From contig JAHBVK010000032.1 of NCBI GenBank assembly GCA_019637555.1, forward strand, positions 1-64,000: a stretch of DNA of 64,000 nucleotides, given 5' to 3'. Each line of letters starts with the position of its first letter. The stretch's first letter is position 1. Position numbers and translations under genes: made by a program. Under the pieces are notes generated by a model. It worked only from the letters and a program-made list of their open reading frames with translations, made no database searches and had not been told where the DNA came from. This document shows positions 50,611 through 59,426 of this stretch, piece after piece. Source of the stretch: Anaerolineae bacterium (GTDB taxonomy: Bacteria; Chloroflexota; Anaerolineae; Aggregatilineales; UBA2796).

Positions 50611-52035
50611 ATGACGCTTCTCAATATCGGGATTTTTGCTGGCGGTGCGCTCATTTTTGGCTTGCTGCGTCCCCAATGGCGCGGCTGGGCGCTGCTCATC
50701 GTCAGTGTGATCGCCTTATACTGGCTGCAACCTGTCCTCACGCTATATCCTTTAGATTTCGCGCTGCCGACGGCGACAGTAGCGCTAACAGTAGCTGCGT
50801 GGCTGCTGGTGCGCGGATCGGATCGCTGGTCAGTGGACGACAAACTGACTGCGCTCGTTATTGTGGCGACGGTGCTGGCGATCACCGTTGTGGGCATCGC
50901 GGGCGCGATCACGCCATCGATTCCGCCGTCCGTAATTCAGGTGGCGCTGGCACTTCTGGCGGTGGGCGCGGTGCTGTTCGCGCTCTCACCGTTGGTGCAA
51001 GATCGCAGCAAGGCGATCCCCTTCTTCATCCTGCTGATCGTGCTGGTGTTCATCGCGCTGAAGTGGAGTCCACTGACGGAGATGATCTCAAGGTGGCTGC
51101 GGGCGCAGAGTGGTCGTACACTGTCGCTGGCGAGCGCGGCTGATATTAGCTGGCTCGGCTTTTCTTACGTCAGCTTCCGCCTGATCCACACGCTGCGCGA
51201 CAAGCAAACAGGCAAGTTACCTGATCTGACGCTGCGCGAGTATGTGACGTACGTGGTCTTTTTCCCCGCTATCACCGCCGGTCCGATTGATCGCGCCGAA
51301 CGTTTCGTCAAGGATTATCGGGCGCTGCCGACGCTGCGACCACTGCTCTCGGCAGATAGGATCATGGATGGCGGCACGCGGATCATGGTGGGGCTGCTGA
51401 AGAAGTTTGTGCTCGCCGCGCTGCTGATTAATCTGGCGATGAACGCAACCAACGTGACGCAGGCGCAAAGCACCGCAGGCTTGTGGCTGTTCGTCTACGC
51501 CTACGCCTTTCTGCTGTTCTTCGATTTCAGCGGCTACTCGGACATCGCCATCGGGATCGGCAAGCTGTACGGGATCACGCTGCCAGAAAATTTCAACGCG
51601 CCCTATCTCAAAAGTAGTCTGACCACCTTCTGGCAAAGCTGGCATATCACCCTGAGCACATGGGCGCGTTTCTACGTGTTCTCGCCGTTATCGCGGGCGC
51701 TGCTGAGCATGAAGATCAAACTGCCAACCAATCTGGTGGTGCTGATCGCGCAGGTGGCGACGATGCTGGTGATCGGGCTGTGGCACGGCATCACGTGGAA
51801 CTTCGTGATCTGGGGGCTGTGGCATGGCGTCGGGCTGTGGCTGCACAAGTTGTACGCGGATCGCACGCGCTGGTGGTATCAGGGCATGAAGTCCCGACCA
51901 GCCGTACATCGTGCGTTGGAGTGGGGCGGAATCATCCTCACCTTCCATTATGTGGTGCTCGGCTGGGTCTGGTTCGCGCTGCCGACGCCGGAATTGAGTC
52001 TCAGCGTACTGCGGCGCTTGTTCGGGCTGGAATGA
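50611..52035 (+). CDS. MBOAT family O-acyltransferase (DltB/AlgI type)
   Basis: 474 residues with about eleven membrane segments. GFSYVSFRLIHTLRD, YVTYVVFFPAITAGPIDRAERF and FDFSGYSDIAIGIGKLYGI are typical of DltB/AlgI-type MBOATs. The catalytic region is LWHGITWNFVIWGLWHGVGLW, with the invariant His of WHG in the second position. It moves an acyl group from a cytoplasmic donor across the membrane to an extracellular acceptor. GCAGGA lies before the ATG. The 43-residue microprotein gene is 24 bp upstream. No SGNH/DltD-type transferase or dltA/dltC homologue is in the window, so any other components are elsewhere. Confidence 0.93.
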   Translation: MTLLNIGIFAGGALIFGLLRPQWRGWALLIVSVIALYWLQPVLTLYPLDFALPTATVALTVAAWLLVRGSDRWSVDDKLTALVIVATVLAITVVGIAGAITPSIPPSVIQVALALLAVGAVLFALSPLVQDRSKAIPFFILLIVLVFIALKWSPLTEMISRWLRAQSGRTLSLASAADISWLGFSYVSFRLIHTLRDKQTGKLPDLTLREYVTYVVFFPAITAGPIDRAERFVKDYRALPTLRPLLSADRIMDGGTRIMVGLLKKFVLAALLINLAMNATNVTQAQSTAGLWLFVYAYAFLLFFDFSGYSDIAIGIGKLYGITLPENFNAPYLKSSLTTFWQSWHITLSTWARFYVFSPLSRALLSMKIKLPTNLVVLIAQVATMLVIGLWHGITWNFVIWGLWHGVGLWLHKLYADRTRWWYQGMKSRPAVHRALEWGGIILTFHYVVLGWVWFALPTPELSLSVLRRLFGLE

Positions 52036-52044
52036 GCATCGCTG

Positions 52045-53049
52045 TTAGTCTAGTCGCCGCCACGAACTTGCGCCCTTAGCGACAGCGGCATTGACTGCCT
52101 GAATATTACGCACTCCTTCGGTTTCCAACCACTTACGCAGTCCCGCATTCCCGTTTTTGACGAACGGCGTCACGCCATCCTGCCATGTGGCACGTCCGCA
52201 GAGCACACCAGCATAAGCACTTTTCGACTCGGCAGCGAGTTCCAGCGCCTCCACGAAAATATCGTTAGTGACGCCCGCACTCAGGTAGATGAAGGGTAGA
52301 TTCGTAGCGGCGGCGCATTTGTGGAATGCCTCCAGCGCGGCAGAACGGCTGTAGGCGATCACGTTATCCGTGTTGGCGCGCGCACCTTCCACGTAACGGA
52401 TATTGATCGGAATTTCCACTTTCAGCACATCCACGCGGTACTGCGGCTTGGAAAATTCGAGCATGGTACGCTGCACTTTTTCCGGCTTGATCTTGGCGTA
52501 CTCGATGCTTTTCTCGTCTCGAATGCGGCGATCATAAGTGACTGGCTCGAAGAAAAATGGCACATCGTTAGCTGCACATTCCGAGCCGACGCGCTCAACG
52601 AACGCCAGCTTTTGCCGTGCGATCTTGTCGTCATCGTCATCGGGATCGTACTGCATCACCACCTTGACCGCTTGTGCGCCAGCTTCGATCAACTGCCGCA
52701 CCGACCACGTAGGCATCAGATCGGGCATTCGGGTCAGGGTGTCGTAGCCGGACTGCTCGTATGCCAGCAGCAGCCCGACGTTGGGAGCCAGTCGTTTGAT
52801 CGCTTCCAGACCATACTCGGCATCCAGCAATACGGCGCTGGAGTAAGGACTCAGCACTTCGGTGACCAGTGCCTTGAATTCGGAAAGTTCGTCCGGCGTA
52901 GCAGGTGCGCCTTTCGCAATCGCAATCGCGCGTTGCAGCGATCCCCGCTGATCAATGGCGAGCGCAGCGATCACACCATGCGAATCGGCACAGGCATCAA
53001 TGCCCGCCCGCTTATTAGCCGTCAACGTTGGTACAGTTGATTCCGTCAC
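52045..53049 (-). CDS. lacD: LacD-like tagatose-1,6-bisphosphate aldolase
   Basis: 334 residues of the class I LacD family. AALAIDQRGSLQRAI, VLLDAEYGLEAI, EAGAQAVKVVMQYDPD, then VDVLKVEIPIN with the Schiff-base Lys and IYLSAGVTNDIFVEALELAA make the pattern. It cleaves tagatose 1,6-bisphosphate, or a related ketose bisphosphate, to two trioses. Its ATG overlaps the end of the alpha/beta hydrolase gene by ATGA. No other lac/tagatose gene is present, so the natural substrate may be another sugar bisphosphate. Confidence 0.9.
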   Translation of the reverse strand: MTESTVPTLTANKRAGIDACADSHGVIAALAIDQRGSLQRAIAIAKGAPATPDELSEFKALVTEVLSPYSSAVLLDAEYGLEAIKRLAPNVGLLLAYEQSGYDTLTRMPDLMPTWSVRQLIEAGAQAVKVVMQYDPDDDDDKIARQKLAFVERVGSECAANDVPFFFEPVTYDRRIRDEKSIEYAKIKPEKVQRTMLEFSKPQYRVDVLKVEIPINIRYVEGARANTDNVIAYSRSAALEAFHKCAAATNLPFIYLSAGVTNDIFVEALELAAESKSAYAGVLCGRATWQDGVTPFVKNGNAGLRKWLETEGVRNIQAVNAAVAKGASSWRRLD

Positions 53050-53849
53050 TTTACTACCCCTCTAGATTCCAACCATCTCTCGATATATCCGGCGATCTCT
53101 TCCCAACCCGGTTGCCCGATCAGGTAATGCATCCTGCCACCGAAGGTCTTGAAATCGGTGAGCGCGGCGGCAGCGGGATGGCGTTGATAGCGGCTGAGAT
53201 TGACGCGCACTTCCGCTTCGGGAACGGCGTGATCCTCTGATCCGGCGATCAGCAGTAACGGTGCGCGCTTAGCATTGGCGAAATCGACCTTCAAGATGTT
53301 GTGAAATAATGCCGTCGCTGCCTGAAAGAAAATCCGTCCGACAGCAGGGACGCAGTAAGTTTCATAAACCTTTCGCGCTTCCGCTTCTGGCAAGTTTTGC
53401 ACGAAGCCATAACGGAAACCCTCAAAAGTCTGCGGGATGAAGCGATTCCAGCCGAACGGCGTGAGCAGAATTGGCAACGTGGCGCGGATCGCTGATGGGT
53501 AAAAGGGCAGGACGCCCTTCGGTCCGACGGGAGAAATCCCTACCGCCGCGCTGCCCAGCCCGCGATCCATCAGCAGTTGCGTGATCAAGCCGCCGAACGA
53601 ATGCCCGATGATCACGGGGGCTTCGGGCAAATTGCGGATGAACTGCTCGTAATGCGCGACGATCTCGGAAATGCCAAGTTTGCCCAATTCGGGAGGGGGA
53701 TCACTGCGCAGTTCCGCCACCGGACGATCCATTTGTGGCCACGCCGGAGCATGGCAGGCGAAACCCTTCGCTGTGAAATAGTCGCTGAACTTATCCCAGC
53801 AGAGTGGAGTCATCCACGCGCCGTGAATGAAAACAATGGTTTTACTCAC
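53046..53849 (-). CDS. Alpha/beta hydrolase
   Basis: 267 residues from a GTG at 53849 preceded by GGGAGG with a 6-base gap; the longer frame begins upstream of that ribosome site. FIHGAWMTPLCWDKF is the oxyanion region, IIGHSFGGL contains the nucleophile Ser, and SEDHAVPEAEV and GRMHYLIGQ provide Asp and His. It has no signal peptide. Substrate unknown. It is coupled with lacD (ATGA). Confidence 0.87.
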   Translation of the reverse strand: MSKTIVFIHGAWMTPLCWDKFSDYFTAKGFACHAPAWPQMDRPVAELRSDPPPELGKLGISEIVAHYEQFIRNLPEAPVIIGHSFGGLITQLLMDRGLGSAAVGISPVGPKGVLPFYPSAIRATLPILLTPFGWNRFIPQTFEGFRYGFVQNLPEAEARKVYETYCVPAVGRIFFQAATALFHNILKVDFANAKRAPLLLIAGSEDHAVPEAEVRVNLSRYQRHPAAAALTDFKTFGGRMHYLIGQPGWEEIAGYIERWLESRGVVK

Positions 53850-54053
53850 CGCATCCTCCCGAATCGCGCTGACTGACCCGCGAATCAGCACCCGTCGCGC
53901 CGCAAACCGTCACCGCGATCTGTTCAGAATGTAGCGTGATAGCCCGTATCGCGCCAATGACATGAAGTGATCAACGATAGTGATCAGTAATGTCTGAAGA
54001 TAACCGATCTTCTAATACTTGAGTATTCGATAGTTGAATCAAAAAGGATCATC

Positions 54054-55133
54054 ATGAGCGAGAGCGAGAACAGCAGTTTCCAGATCGGGCTGTATACCTT
54101 CGGCGAACTGATTGCCGATCCGACGACGGGGCAGCGCATCAGCCCGCAGCAGCGCTTGAGCGAGGTGCTGGCGATGGCAAAACTGGCGGATGAAGCCGGA
54201 CTCGCTGTCTTCGGCGTGGGTGAACATCACCGCCTCGATTTCACCATTGCCACGCCTCCGGTAGTACTGGCAGCGATTGCACAGGTGACCAAACGCATCC
54301 GGCTGACTAGCGCCGTAACTATCCTGAGCACGCTCGATCCGGTGCATGTGTTCGAGGATTTCGCCACCGTCGATCTGCTTTCCGACGGGCGCGCAGAATT
54401 GATCGTCGGGCGCGGTGCGTTCATCGAGTCGTTCCCGCTGTTTGGTTATAACGTAGCCGACTACGATCAACTCTTTCCCGAAAAGCTGAACTTGCTACTG
54501 AAGCTCAACGCCTCAGAGCGTATCACATGGCAGGGCAAGTTCCGCACGCCGCTGGAGGATGCCGAGATCGCGCCGCGTCCTGTGCAGCCACAGCTACCGA
54601 TCTGGGTCGGAGTCGGCGGCACGCCGGAAAGTGCCGTTCGTGCAGGCAAGCTGGGGCTGCCGATGGCGCTGGCGATCATCGGCGGGACTGCCGCCCAATT
54701 CGTGCCGCTGGTCGATCTCTATCGGCGGGCGGGTAAGCAAGCGGGACACGATGCCAGCAAGCTCAAGGTAGGCGTGACCAGTCATTTCCACGTGAGCAAG
54801 ACTTCGCAGCAGGCGATGAGCGAGTTTTACCCTTACTACACGCACTATTTTGGGCAGATCGCTAAAGGACGCGGCTGGACAATCAATCCGCCGATGTATC
54901 AGCAGTTAGCAAGTGTGCAAGGTGGCTTGTTTGTGGGTAGCCCGCAGCAGATCATCGACAAGTTGCTGTATCAGTACGAACTGTTTGGGCATCAGCGTTT
55001 TCTGGCGCAAGCGGACATCGGTGGGCAGCCTTTCGGGATGGTGGCACAGTCGATTGAACTGCTTGCCAGCGAGGTTCTGCCCGTCGTGCGCCGTGAGATC
55101 GCAAGTAAGCAGAAACATGCGGAGGGCGGCTGA
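54054..55133 (+). CDS. LLM class flavin-dependent oxidoreductase
   Basis: 359 residues of the luciferase-like monooxygenase fold; AAGGATC precedes the ATG. GLYTFGELIADPTTGQRIS, then AGLAVFGVGEHHRLDFTIATPPVVLAAIA, SAVTILSTLDPVHVFEDFATVDLLSDGRAELIVGRG and PIWVGVGGTPESAVRAGKLGLPMALAIIGG are characteristic (in pieces). The enzyme should use reduced FMN or F420; the GEHHR and GRG loops resemble the FMN-dependent branch. Substrate unknown. It heads a run of plus-strand genes but is 73 bp from rpe and may be separate. Confidence 0.9.
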   Translation: MSESENSSFQIGLYTFGELIADPTTGQRISPQQRLSEVLAMAKLADEAGLAVFGVGEHHRLDFTIATPPVVLAAIAQVTKRIRLTSAVTILSTLDPVHVFEDFATVDLLSDGRAELIVGRGAFIESFPLFGYNVADYDQLFPEKLNLLLKLNASERITWQGKFRTPLEDAEIAPRPVQPQLPIWVGVGGTPESAVRAGKLGLPMALAIIGGTAAQFVPLVDLYRRAGKQAGHDASKLKVGVTSHFHVSKTSQQAMSEFYPYYTHYFGQIAKGRGWTINPPMYQQLASVQGGLFVGSPQQIIDKLLYQYELFGHQRFLAQADIGGQPFGMVAQSIELLASEVLPVVRREIASKQKHAEGG

Positions 55134-55206
55134 TTCGCTAGAGATGATGTTAGAGCAGAGATTCGGTATAACTGTGATCGGTTGTGTTCTCTAGAGAGGA
55201 TGATCA

Positions 55207-55857
55207 ATGTCGCTGCGTGCCGAACTCTCGTTATGGTCTGCCGATCTGACCCGTCTGGCAGACGATATTGCCCGGATCGATGCTTATGCGGATGTCTATC
55301 ACATCGATGTGGCGGATGCCCATTTCGTGCCGGGATTGCTGTTCTTCCCCGATCTGGTGGCGTCGATCCGATCCCTGACCAAGAAGCCCTTCCATGTGCA
55401 CATGATGGTAGATCAGCCGGAGACGTTGATCGAGCCATTTGCTGAAGCGGGTGCAGACATCATCACCGTGCATGTGGAAGTGCCGACGGTGGGCGCGGCT
55501 GTAGATGACATCATCAAGCGCGGGCTGAAGGCAGGATTAGCGATCAAGATCGAGACGCCGCTAGAGTCGGTGATCCCTTATCTGGATCGGATCGCGGCGG
55601 TGACGCTGATGGGTACGGCGCTGGGCATCAAGGGCGTCGATCTATCCGAGCAGGCATGTCCGCGCATCGAGCGGATGCGGGCGCTGTTGCAGCAGCACAA
55701 CGCAGCAGATCGCGTCGCGGTAGTGGCGGATGGCGGCATCCGGCAGCATACTGTGCCGAAGCTGCGGGCGGCTGGCGCTGACGCGGTAGTGATGGGATCG
55801 TTAGCGTTCAAGAGTACCAATCTTGAGGAGACCTTTGCGTGGCTGCGCGGACTCTGA
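55207..55857 (+). CDS. Ribulose-phosphate 3-epimerase-like protein
   Basis: 216 residues, a TIM barrel of the RPE family. SADLTRLADDIARIDAYADVYHIDVADAHFVPG has the metal-binding His-Asp; the usual HxDVMDGxFVPN is changed to HIDVADAHFVPG. FHVHMMVDQPE, AVTLMGTALGIKGVDLSEQ (where RPE has VNPGFGGQ) and VVADGGIR follow. The altered phosphate and active-site loops suggest a hexulose- or allulose-6-phosphate epimerase rather than housekeeping RPE. AGAGGA lies before the ATG. The gene overlaps the next (kinase) by 19 bp. Confidence 0.82.
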   Translation: MSLRAELSLWSADLTRLADDIARIDAYADVYHIDVADAHFVPGLLFFPDLVASIRSLTKKPFHVHMMVDQPETLIEPFAEAGADIITVHVEVPTVGAAVDDIIKRGLKAGLAIKIETPLESVIPYLDRIAAVTLMGTALGIKGVDLSEQACPRIERMRALLQQHNAADRVAVVADGGIRQHTVPKLRAAGADAVVMGSLAFKSTNLEETFAWLRGL

Positions 55858-56366
55858 TCTTGATGGCGGGACTGCCCGGATCGGGCAAGACGACGCTGGC
55901 GACGGCGCTGGCGGCGCGTATCGATGCGGCGGTGATGAACAAAGATATGATCCGTTCGGCACTATTTCAGGGCAAACGTCTTGAATATAGTGGCAAGCAG
56001 GATGACTTCGTGATGCGCATCATGCTGCAAGGCGCGGAATATTCCTTCGCGCAGCAGAATGCCAGTGCCGTCATCCTTGACGGGCGTACCTTCTCCCGCC
56101 GCTATCAGCTTGACACCTGCGCCACCTTTGCCGCGCAGATGAACGCCACCCTCAGGATCATCGAATGTGTGGTCAGCGACGATACGGTGCAGCGCCGTCT
56201 GCAAGACGACGTCGGTAAGCATCCGGCACAGAACCGCAACTTCGCGTTATATCTGGAAGTTAAGATGCGCTTCGAGCCGATCACTTATCCCAAGCTGGTG
56301 GTCAATACGGAGCAGCCCTTGGCGGCATGTGTTGAGCAGTGTGTAGCGTATTTAAAGAGTGAATGA
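55839..56366 (+). CDS. Small P-loop kinase (AAA/zeta-like)
   Basis: 175 residues from the GTG at 55839, with GAGGAG nine bases upstream inside rpe. The P-loop is LMAGLPGSGKTTLATALAARI, followed by MNKDMIRSALF, VILDGRTFSR and ECVVSDDTVQRRLQDDV as lid helix. The size and motifs fit small kinases of sugar, nucleotide or chloramphenicol/zeta type. Overlap with an epimerase gene suggests it phosphorylates a sugar or sugar acid for it; that is inference. Confidence 0.78.
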   Translation: MAARTLILMAGLPGSGKTTLATALAARIDAAVMNKDMIRSALFQGKRLEYSGKQDDFVMRIMLQGAEYSFAQQNASAVILDGRTFSRRYQLDTCATFAAQMNATLRIIECVVSDDTVQRRLQDDVGKHPAQNRNFALYLEVKMRFEPITYPKLVVNTEQPLAACVEQCVAYLKSE

Positions 56367-56461
56367 GCCTGCTGCGGAGTGCCGATTAAAACCCATTTCC
56401 TTAACGGACAAAATGGGCGATTAATGGGTGTTAGTAGGCGAAATTTAGAATCTGATTGGTT

Positions 56462-56488
56462 TGCCGCAAACACTGATTGTTTGCGGCA
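56462..56488. terminator. Perfect 11-bp hairpin between convergent genes
   Basis: TGCCGCAAACA (56462-56472), loop CTGAT, TGTTTGCGGCA (56478-56488). A second weaker inverted repeat (CCCATTT/AAATGGG) lies to its left. No T-run on either side, so this is probably a bidirectional hairpin barrier. Confidence 0.6.
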
Positions 56489-56509
56489 GCGTGAAAGTAG
56501 TGCTTAGTT

Positions 56510-57250
56510 TTACGGTAGCGCCGTTGCGCCTGTCGGTGTTGGCTGCGGGAACAGAATCGCGTTCGCTTGACCACACAGGATACTCCCGCCGCTGTTCAGC
56601 CAATCTTGCAGCCCCGCGCTTTCCTCTGTAGTTTTACCCGCGATGGCATCCATGTAGATCTGTGCACCCCAGATATAGTAGCGGCGAGTCTCGTTGTACC
56701 AGCCCGCCCAGCCGCGAGGGATCACACCCCAACCGCCGTTATAGCCCGCTAACGCCAGCCCGATGTTGCCGTCTGCCAGTTCCAAGCCACCCTTGAGATA
56801 CTCGATCCCGCGTCTGGCGTTGGTATCGGGGTCTTTCATATCTTCGCCTTCAGCAAAGTGGAAAGGCATCACCTGAAACAATCCCTGTGCGCCCGCCGAC
56901 GAGCCAACCAGATAGTGACCGCAGCTTTCGATCTGCATGACTGTGCCGAGGATATTCGGTTCGATGTTGTACTGGCGTGACCACTTCATGATGTAGTCTT
57001 TCCAGTATTGAACTTCCGGTGTAAACACAGGCGAGAGATCGGTTGGGGCAACGGGCGCAGCGCCAGCAGCCACACTACCACTACCTGAACCTGAGAGCGG
57101 CACACGCTCGATCCCGCCATTGAGCAGCGCTAACGCCAGACCGCCCGTCACGCCGACCAGCAAGCCCGCCGCCGCAATGATGACCATCAGTTGAATGGGC
57201 AGGAATTTCTGCCACAAACTGTACAAACCACGTGCCGAGGTGGACTCCAT
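56510..57250 (-). CDS. Membrane-anchored lytic transglycosylase (SLT domain)
   Basis: 246 residues. A cytoplasmic start and one membrane helix (about 17-43, FLPIQLMVIIAAAGLLVGV) are followed by a Ser/Gly/Ala/Pro-rich linker to residue 78. The SLT domain then shows YNIEPNILGTVMQIESCGHY with catalytic Glu, SSAGAQGLFQVMPFHFAEG and ALAGYNGGWGV. It cleaves the beta-1,4 link of peptidoglycan outside the membrane. It implies a murein wall in this organism. A Cys pair (ESCG and LCGQ) could form a disulfide. Confidence 0.93.
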   Translation of the reverse strand: MESTSARGLYSLWQKFLPIQLMVIIAAAGLLVGVTGGLALALLNGGIERVPLSGSGSGSVAAGAAPVAPTDLSPVFTPEVQYWKDYIMKWSRQYNIEPNILGTVMQIESCGHYLVGSSAGAQGLFQVMPFHFAEGEDMKDPDTNARRGIEYLKGGLELADGNIGLALAGYNGGWGVIPRGWAGWYNETRRYYIWGAQIYMDAIAGKTTEESAGLQDWLNSGGSILCGQANAILFPQPTPTGATALP

Positions 57251-57342
57251 CGTCTACGCCTCACAACCCTTCCACTACCCCTAGATAGTACCTGTACTAT
57301 AGTCACGAAAACAGCTAACATCATCCTCAATATAGATGATTT

Positions 57343-57391
57343 AACCCAACGATCACCTTACCTTTGGGTTAGAAAAAATGTTCGTTATAAT
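57343..57391 (+). promoter_or_regulatory. pepF promoter with overlapping inverted repeat
   Basis: TTGGGT (57364-57369) and a perfect TATAAT (57386-57391) are 16 bp apart, 44 bp before the ATG. TAACCCAA (57343-57350) and TTGGGTTA (57364-57371) form an 8-bp-arm inverted repeat covering the -35, a natural repressor site. Confidence 0.6.
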
Positions 57392-57434
57392 CCGATTGCT
57401 CAACTGATCAATTCGACAAGGAGATAGGAACGCT

Positions 57435-59243
57435 ATGGCAAACACCGTACCGCCACGCAGTGAAATCGCTAAGGAAACTACGTGGAATTCCGAGAGTGTG
57501 TTCGCTTCCATCGCTGACGTACAGGCGGAGATGAAGGCGTTAGAGGCATCGCTGAGTGACCTCGATGCGATTCGCGGTCACATGGGCGAGGGTGCCGCGA
57601 TGGTGTTGAAGGGCTTCCAGACCGCTGAGAAGATCACGGTGCGGATCAGCAAACTGTACACCTATGTGGGCATGGAATATTCCGTCGATACTGCCAACCA
57701 GCAGGCAGGCGCACTTTACGGGCAGTTGATAGGCTTGGGCGGCAAAGTGAGTGCGGCGCTGTCTTTCCTCGATCCCGAACTGCTGCAAATCGGCAAAGAG
57801 AAGTTGGTCGGTTGGGTGAACAGCGAAGCCGATCTGAAGATTTACGGACAGTATATTGAAGACCTGTTCCGCCGTCAGGAACATGTGCGCTCCGCCGAGG
57901 TCGAAGAAGTGCTGGGCATGGCGGGCGAGGTGTTCGGTTCGGCGGACATGATCTACGAGATGCTGACCAACGCTGACATGAAGTTCGCCAGCGCGATTAG
58001 CAGTTCGCAGGAGCCAATGGATGTCACGCAGTCAAACATTGACGCGCTGATGGATCATCCTGACCGCAAAGTGCGCGAGGGTGCGTGGAAGCATTATTAC
58101 GGTACGCATCTAGCGTTCAAGAACACCTTGAGCAGCAGTTTGATGACGGCGGTGAAGCGGGATGTGTTCTATGCGCGGTCACGCGGTTACAAGTCCTCGC
58201 TGGATGCGGCACTGTTCCCCAACAACATTAGCACCGATGTATTCCACAATCTGATCAACACCTTTAAGAAGCACCTTCCCGTCTGGCATCGCTACTTCGA
58301 GATTAAGAAAAAGGCGCTCGGTCACGGCGATCTGTATCCTTATGATGTGTGGGCACCACTGGTCAAGAATCCGCCTGTGGTGGATTACAAGCAGTCGGTG
58401 GAATGGATCGCCAAGGGATTAGAGCCACTCGGCGGCGACTACGTGGAGTCGTTGATGACCGGCTGTCTGGTGGATCGCTGGGTGGATATTTACCCGAACC
58501 AGAACAAGCGACAGGGCGCGTTCTCCACTGGTGGCGTGGGTACCTTCCCCTTCATCTTCATGTCCTACACCGATGATCTGTCCTCAATGAGTACATTGGC
58601 GCACGAACTCGGTCACTCGATGCACACCTATCTGACGACCAAGAACCAGCCGCTGATCTACTCCAATTACTCGCTGTTCGTGGCGGAAGTTGCCTCCAAC
58701 TTCAATCAGGCGATGACCCGCGCTTATCTGTTCAAGGAAAAGGCAGGCGATAAGGACTTCCAGATCGCGCTGATCACCGAGGCGATGTACAACTTCCATC
58801 GCTACTTCTTGCAGATGCCGACGCTTGCGCGCTTCGAGCTAGAAGTGCATGAACGCGCCGAACGTGGCGAAGGTGTGACGGCTGATGACATGATCGGGCT
58901 GATGGCGGACTTCCTGACCGAGGCTTACGGTCCGGCGATGACCATTGATCGGGATATGCTGGGCATGATGTGGGGCACGTTCGGGCATCTGTATGCCAAC
59001 TTCTACGTATTCCAGTACGCAACGGGCATCTCCGGCGCCCACGCATTGTCACAGCGGATTCTGGAAGGCGTTCCCGGCGCGGCGGAGTCTTATGTGCGTG
59101 ATTTCCTGAGCGCGGGCAACAGTGATTATCCGGTCAACGTGCTCAAGAAGGCGGGCGTCGATCTCTCCACGCCGGAGCCAGTCGAGCGCACCTTCGCGGT
59201 GTTGAGCAGCATGGTGGATCGGCTAGAGCAGTTGGTGGGATAA
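57435..59243 (+). CDS. pepF: Oligoendopeptidase F family M3 metallopeptidase
   Basis: 602 residues, full length, with AAGGAG before the ATG. WNSESVFASIADVQAEM starts the family fold. The zinc site is LAHELGHSMHTYLTTKNQP (HExxH near residue 391), with the third ligand Glu in FVAEVASNFNQ (E-V-A-S-x-x-N). YSNYSLFVAEVAS and GPAMTIDRDMLGMMWGTFGHLY are typical. It degrades cytoplasmic peptides of about 7-17 residues in characterised members. Monocistronic, with its own promoter and candidate operator. Confidence 0.96.
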   Translation: MANTVPPRSEIAKETTWNSESVFASIADVQAEMKALEASLSDLDAIRGHMGEGAAMVLKGFQTAEKITVRISKLYTYVGMEYSVDTANQQAGALYGQLIGLGGKVSAALSFLDPELLQIGKEKLVGWVNSEADLKIYGQYIEDLFRRQEHVRSAEVEEVLGMAGEVFGSADMIYEMLTNADMKFASAISSSQEPMDVTQSNIDALMDHPDRKVREGAWKHYYGTHLAFKNTLSSSLMTAVKRDVFYARSRGYKSSLDAALFPNNISTDVFHNLINTFKKHLPVWHRYFEIKKKALGHGDLYPYDVWAPLVKNPPVVDYKQSVEWIAKGLEPLGGDYVESLMTGCLVDRWVDIYPNQNKRQGAFSTGGVGTFPFIFMSYTDDLSSMSTLAHELGHSMHTYLTTKNQPLIYSNYSLFVAEVASNFNQAMTRAYLFKEKAGDKDFQIALITEAMYNFHRYFLQMPTLARFELEVHERAERGEGVTADDMIGLMADFLTEAYGPAMTIDRDMLGMMWGTFGHLYANFYVFQYATGISGAHALSQRILEGVPGAAESYVRDFLSAGNSDYPVNVLKKAGVDLSTPEPVERTFAVLSSMVDRLEQLVG

Positions 59244-59314
59244 GGTCGCATCAGTCTACTATCACGAAGCTCGTTGAAACAGGCTAAGATAAAGGAATAA
59301 GCCGAAAACGTAAT

Positions 59315-59339
59315 GTAGGGGTGGGTTTCTAACCCACCC
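59315..59339 (+). repeat. GTAG-headed inverted repeat, left copy
   Basis: GTAGGGGTGGGTTT then CTAACCCACCC: a GTAG head followed by GGGT/ACCC hairpin. Its reverse complement with minor changes lies at 59905-59930. The head is shared with the REP units at 256-1113, which differ in the rest. Confidence 0.8.
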
Positions 59340-59426
59340 TTCGCGTTTATCACGTTAGGACAGCTAGTTTGCAAATAGCCTATACTCGTTCCTAACTGGC
59401 AGGGTAAGAATGAGGAAAGGAAAACC

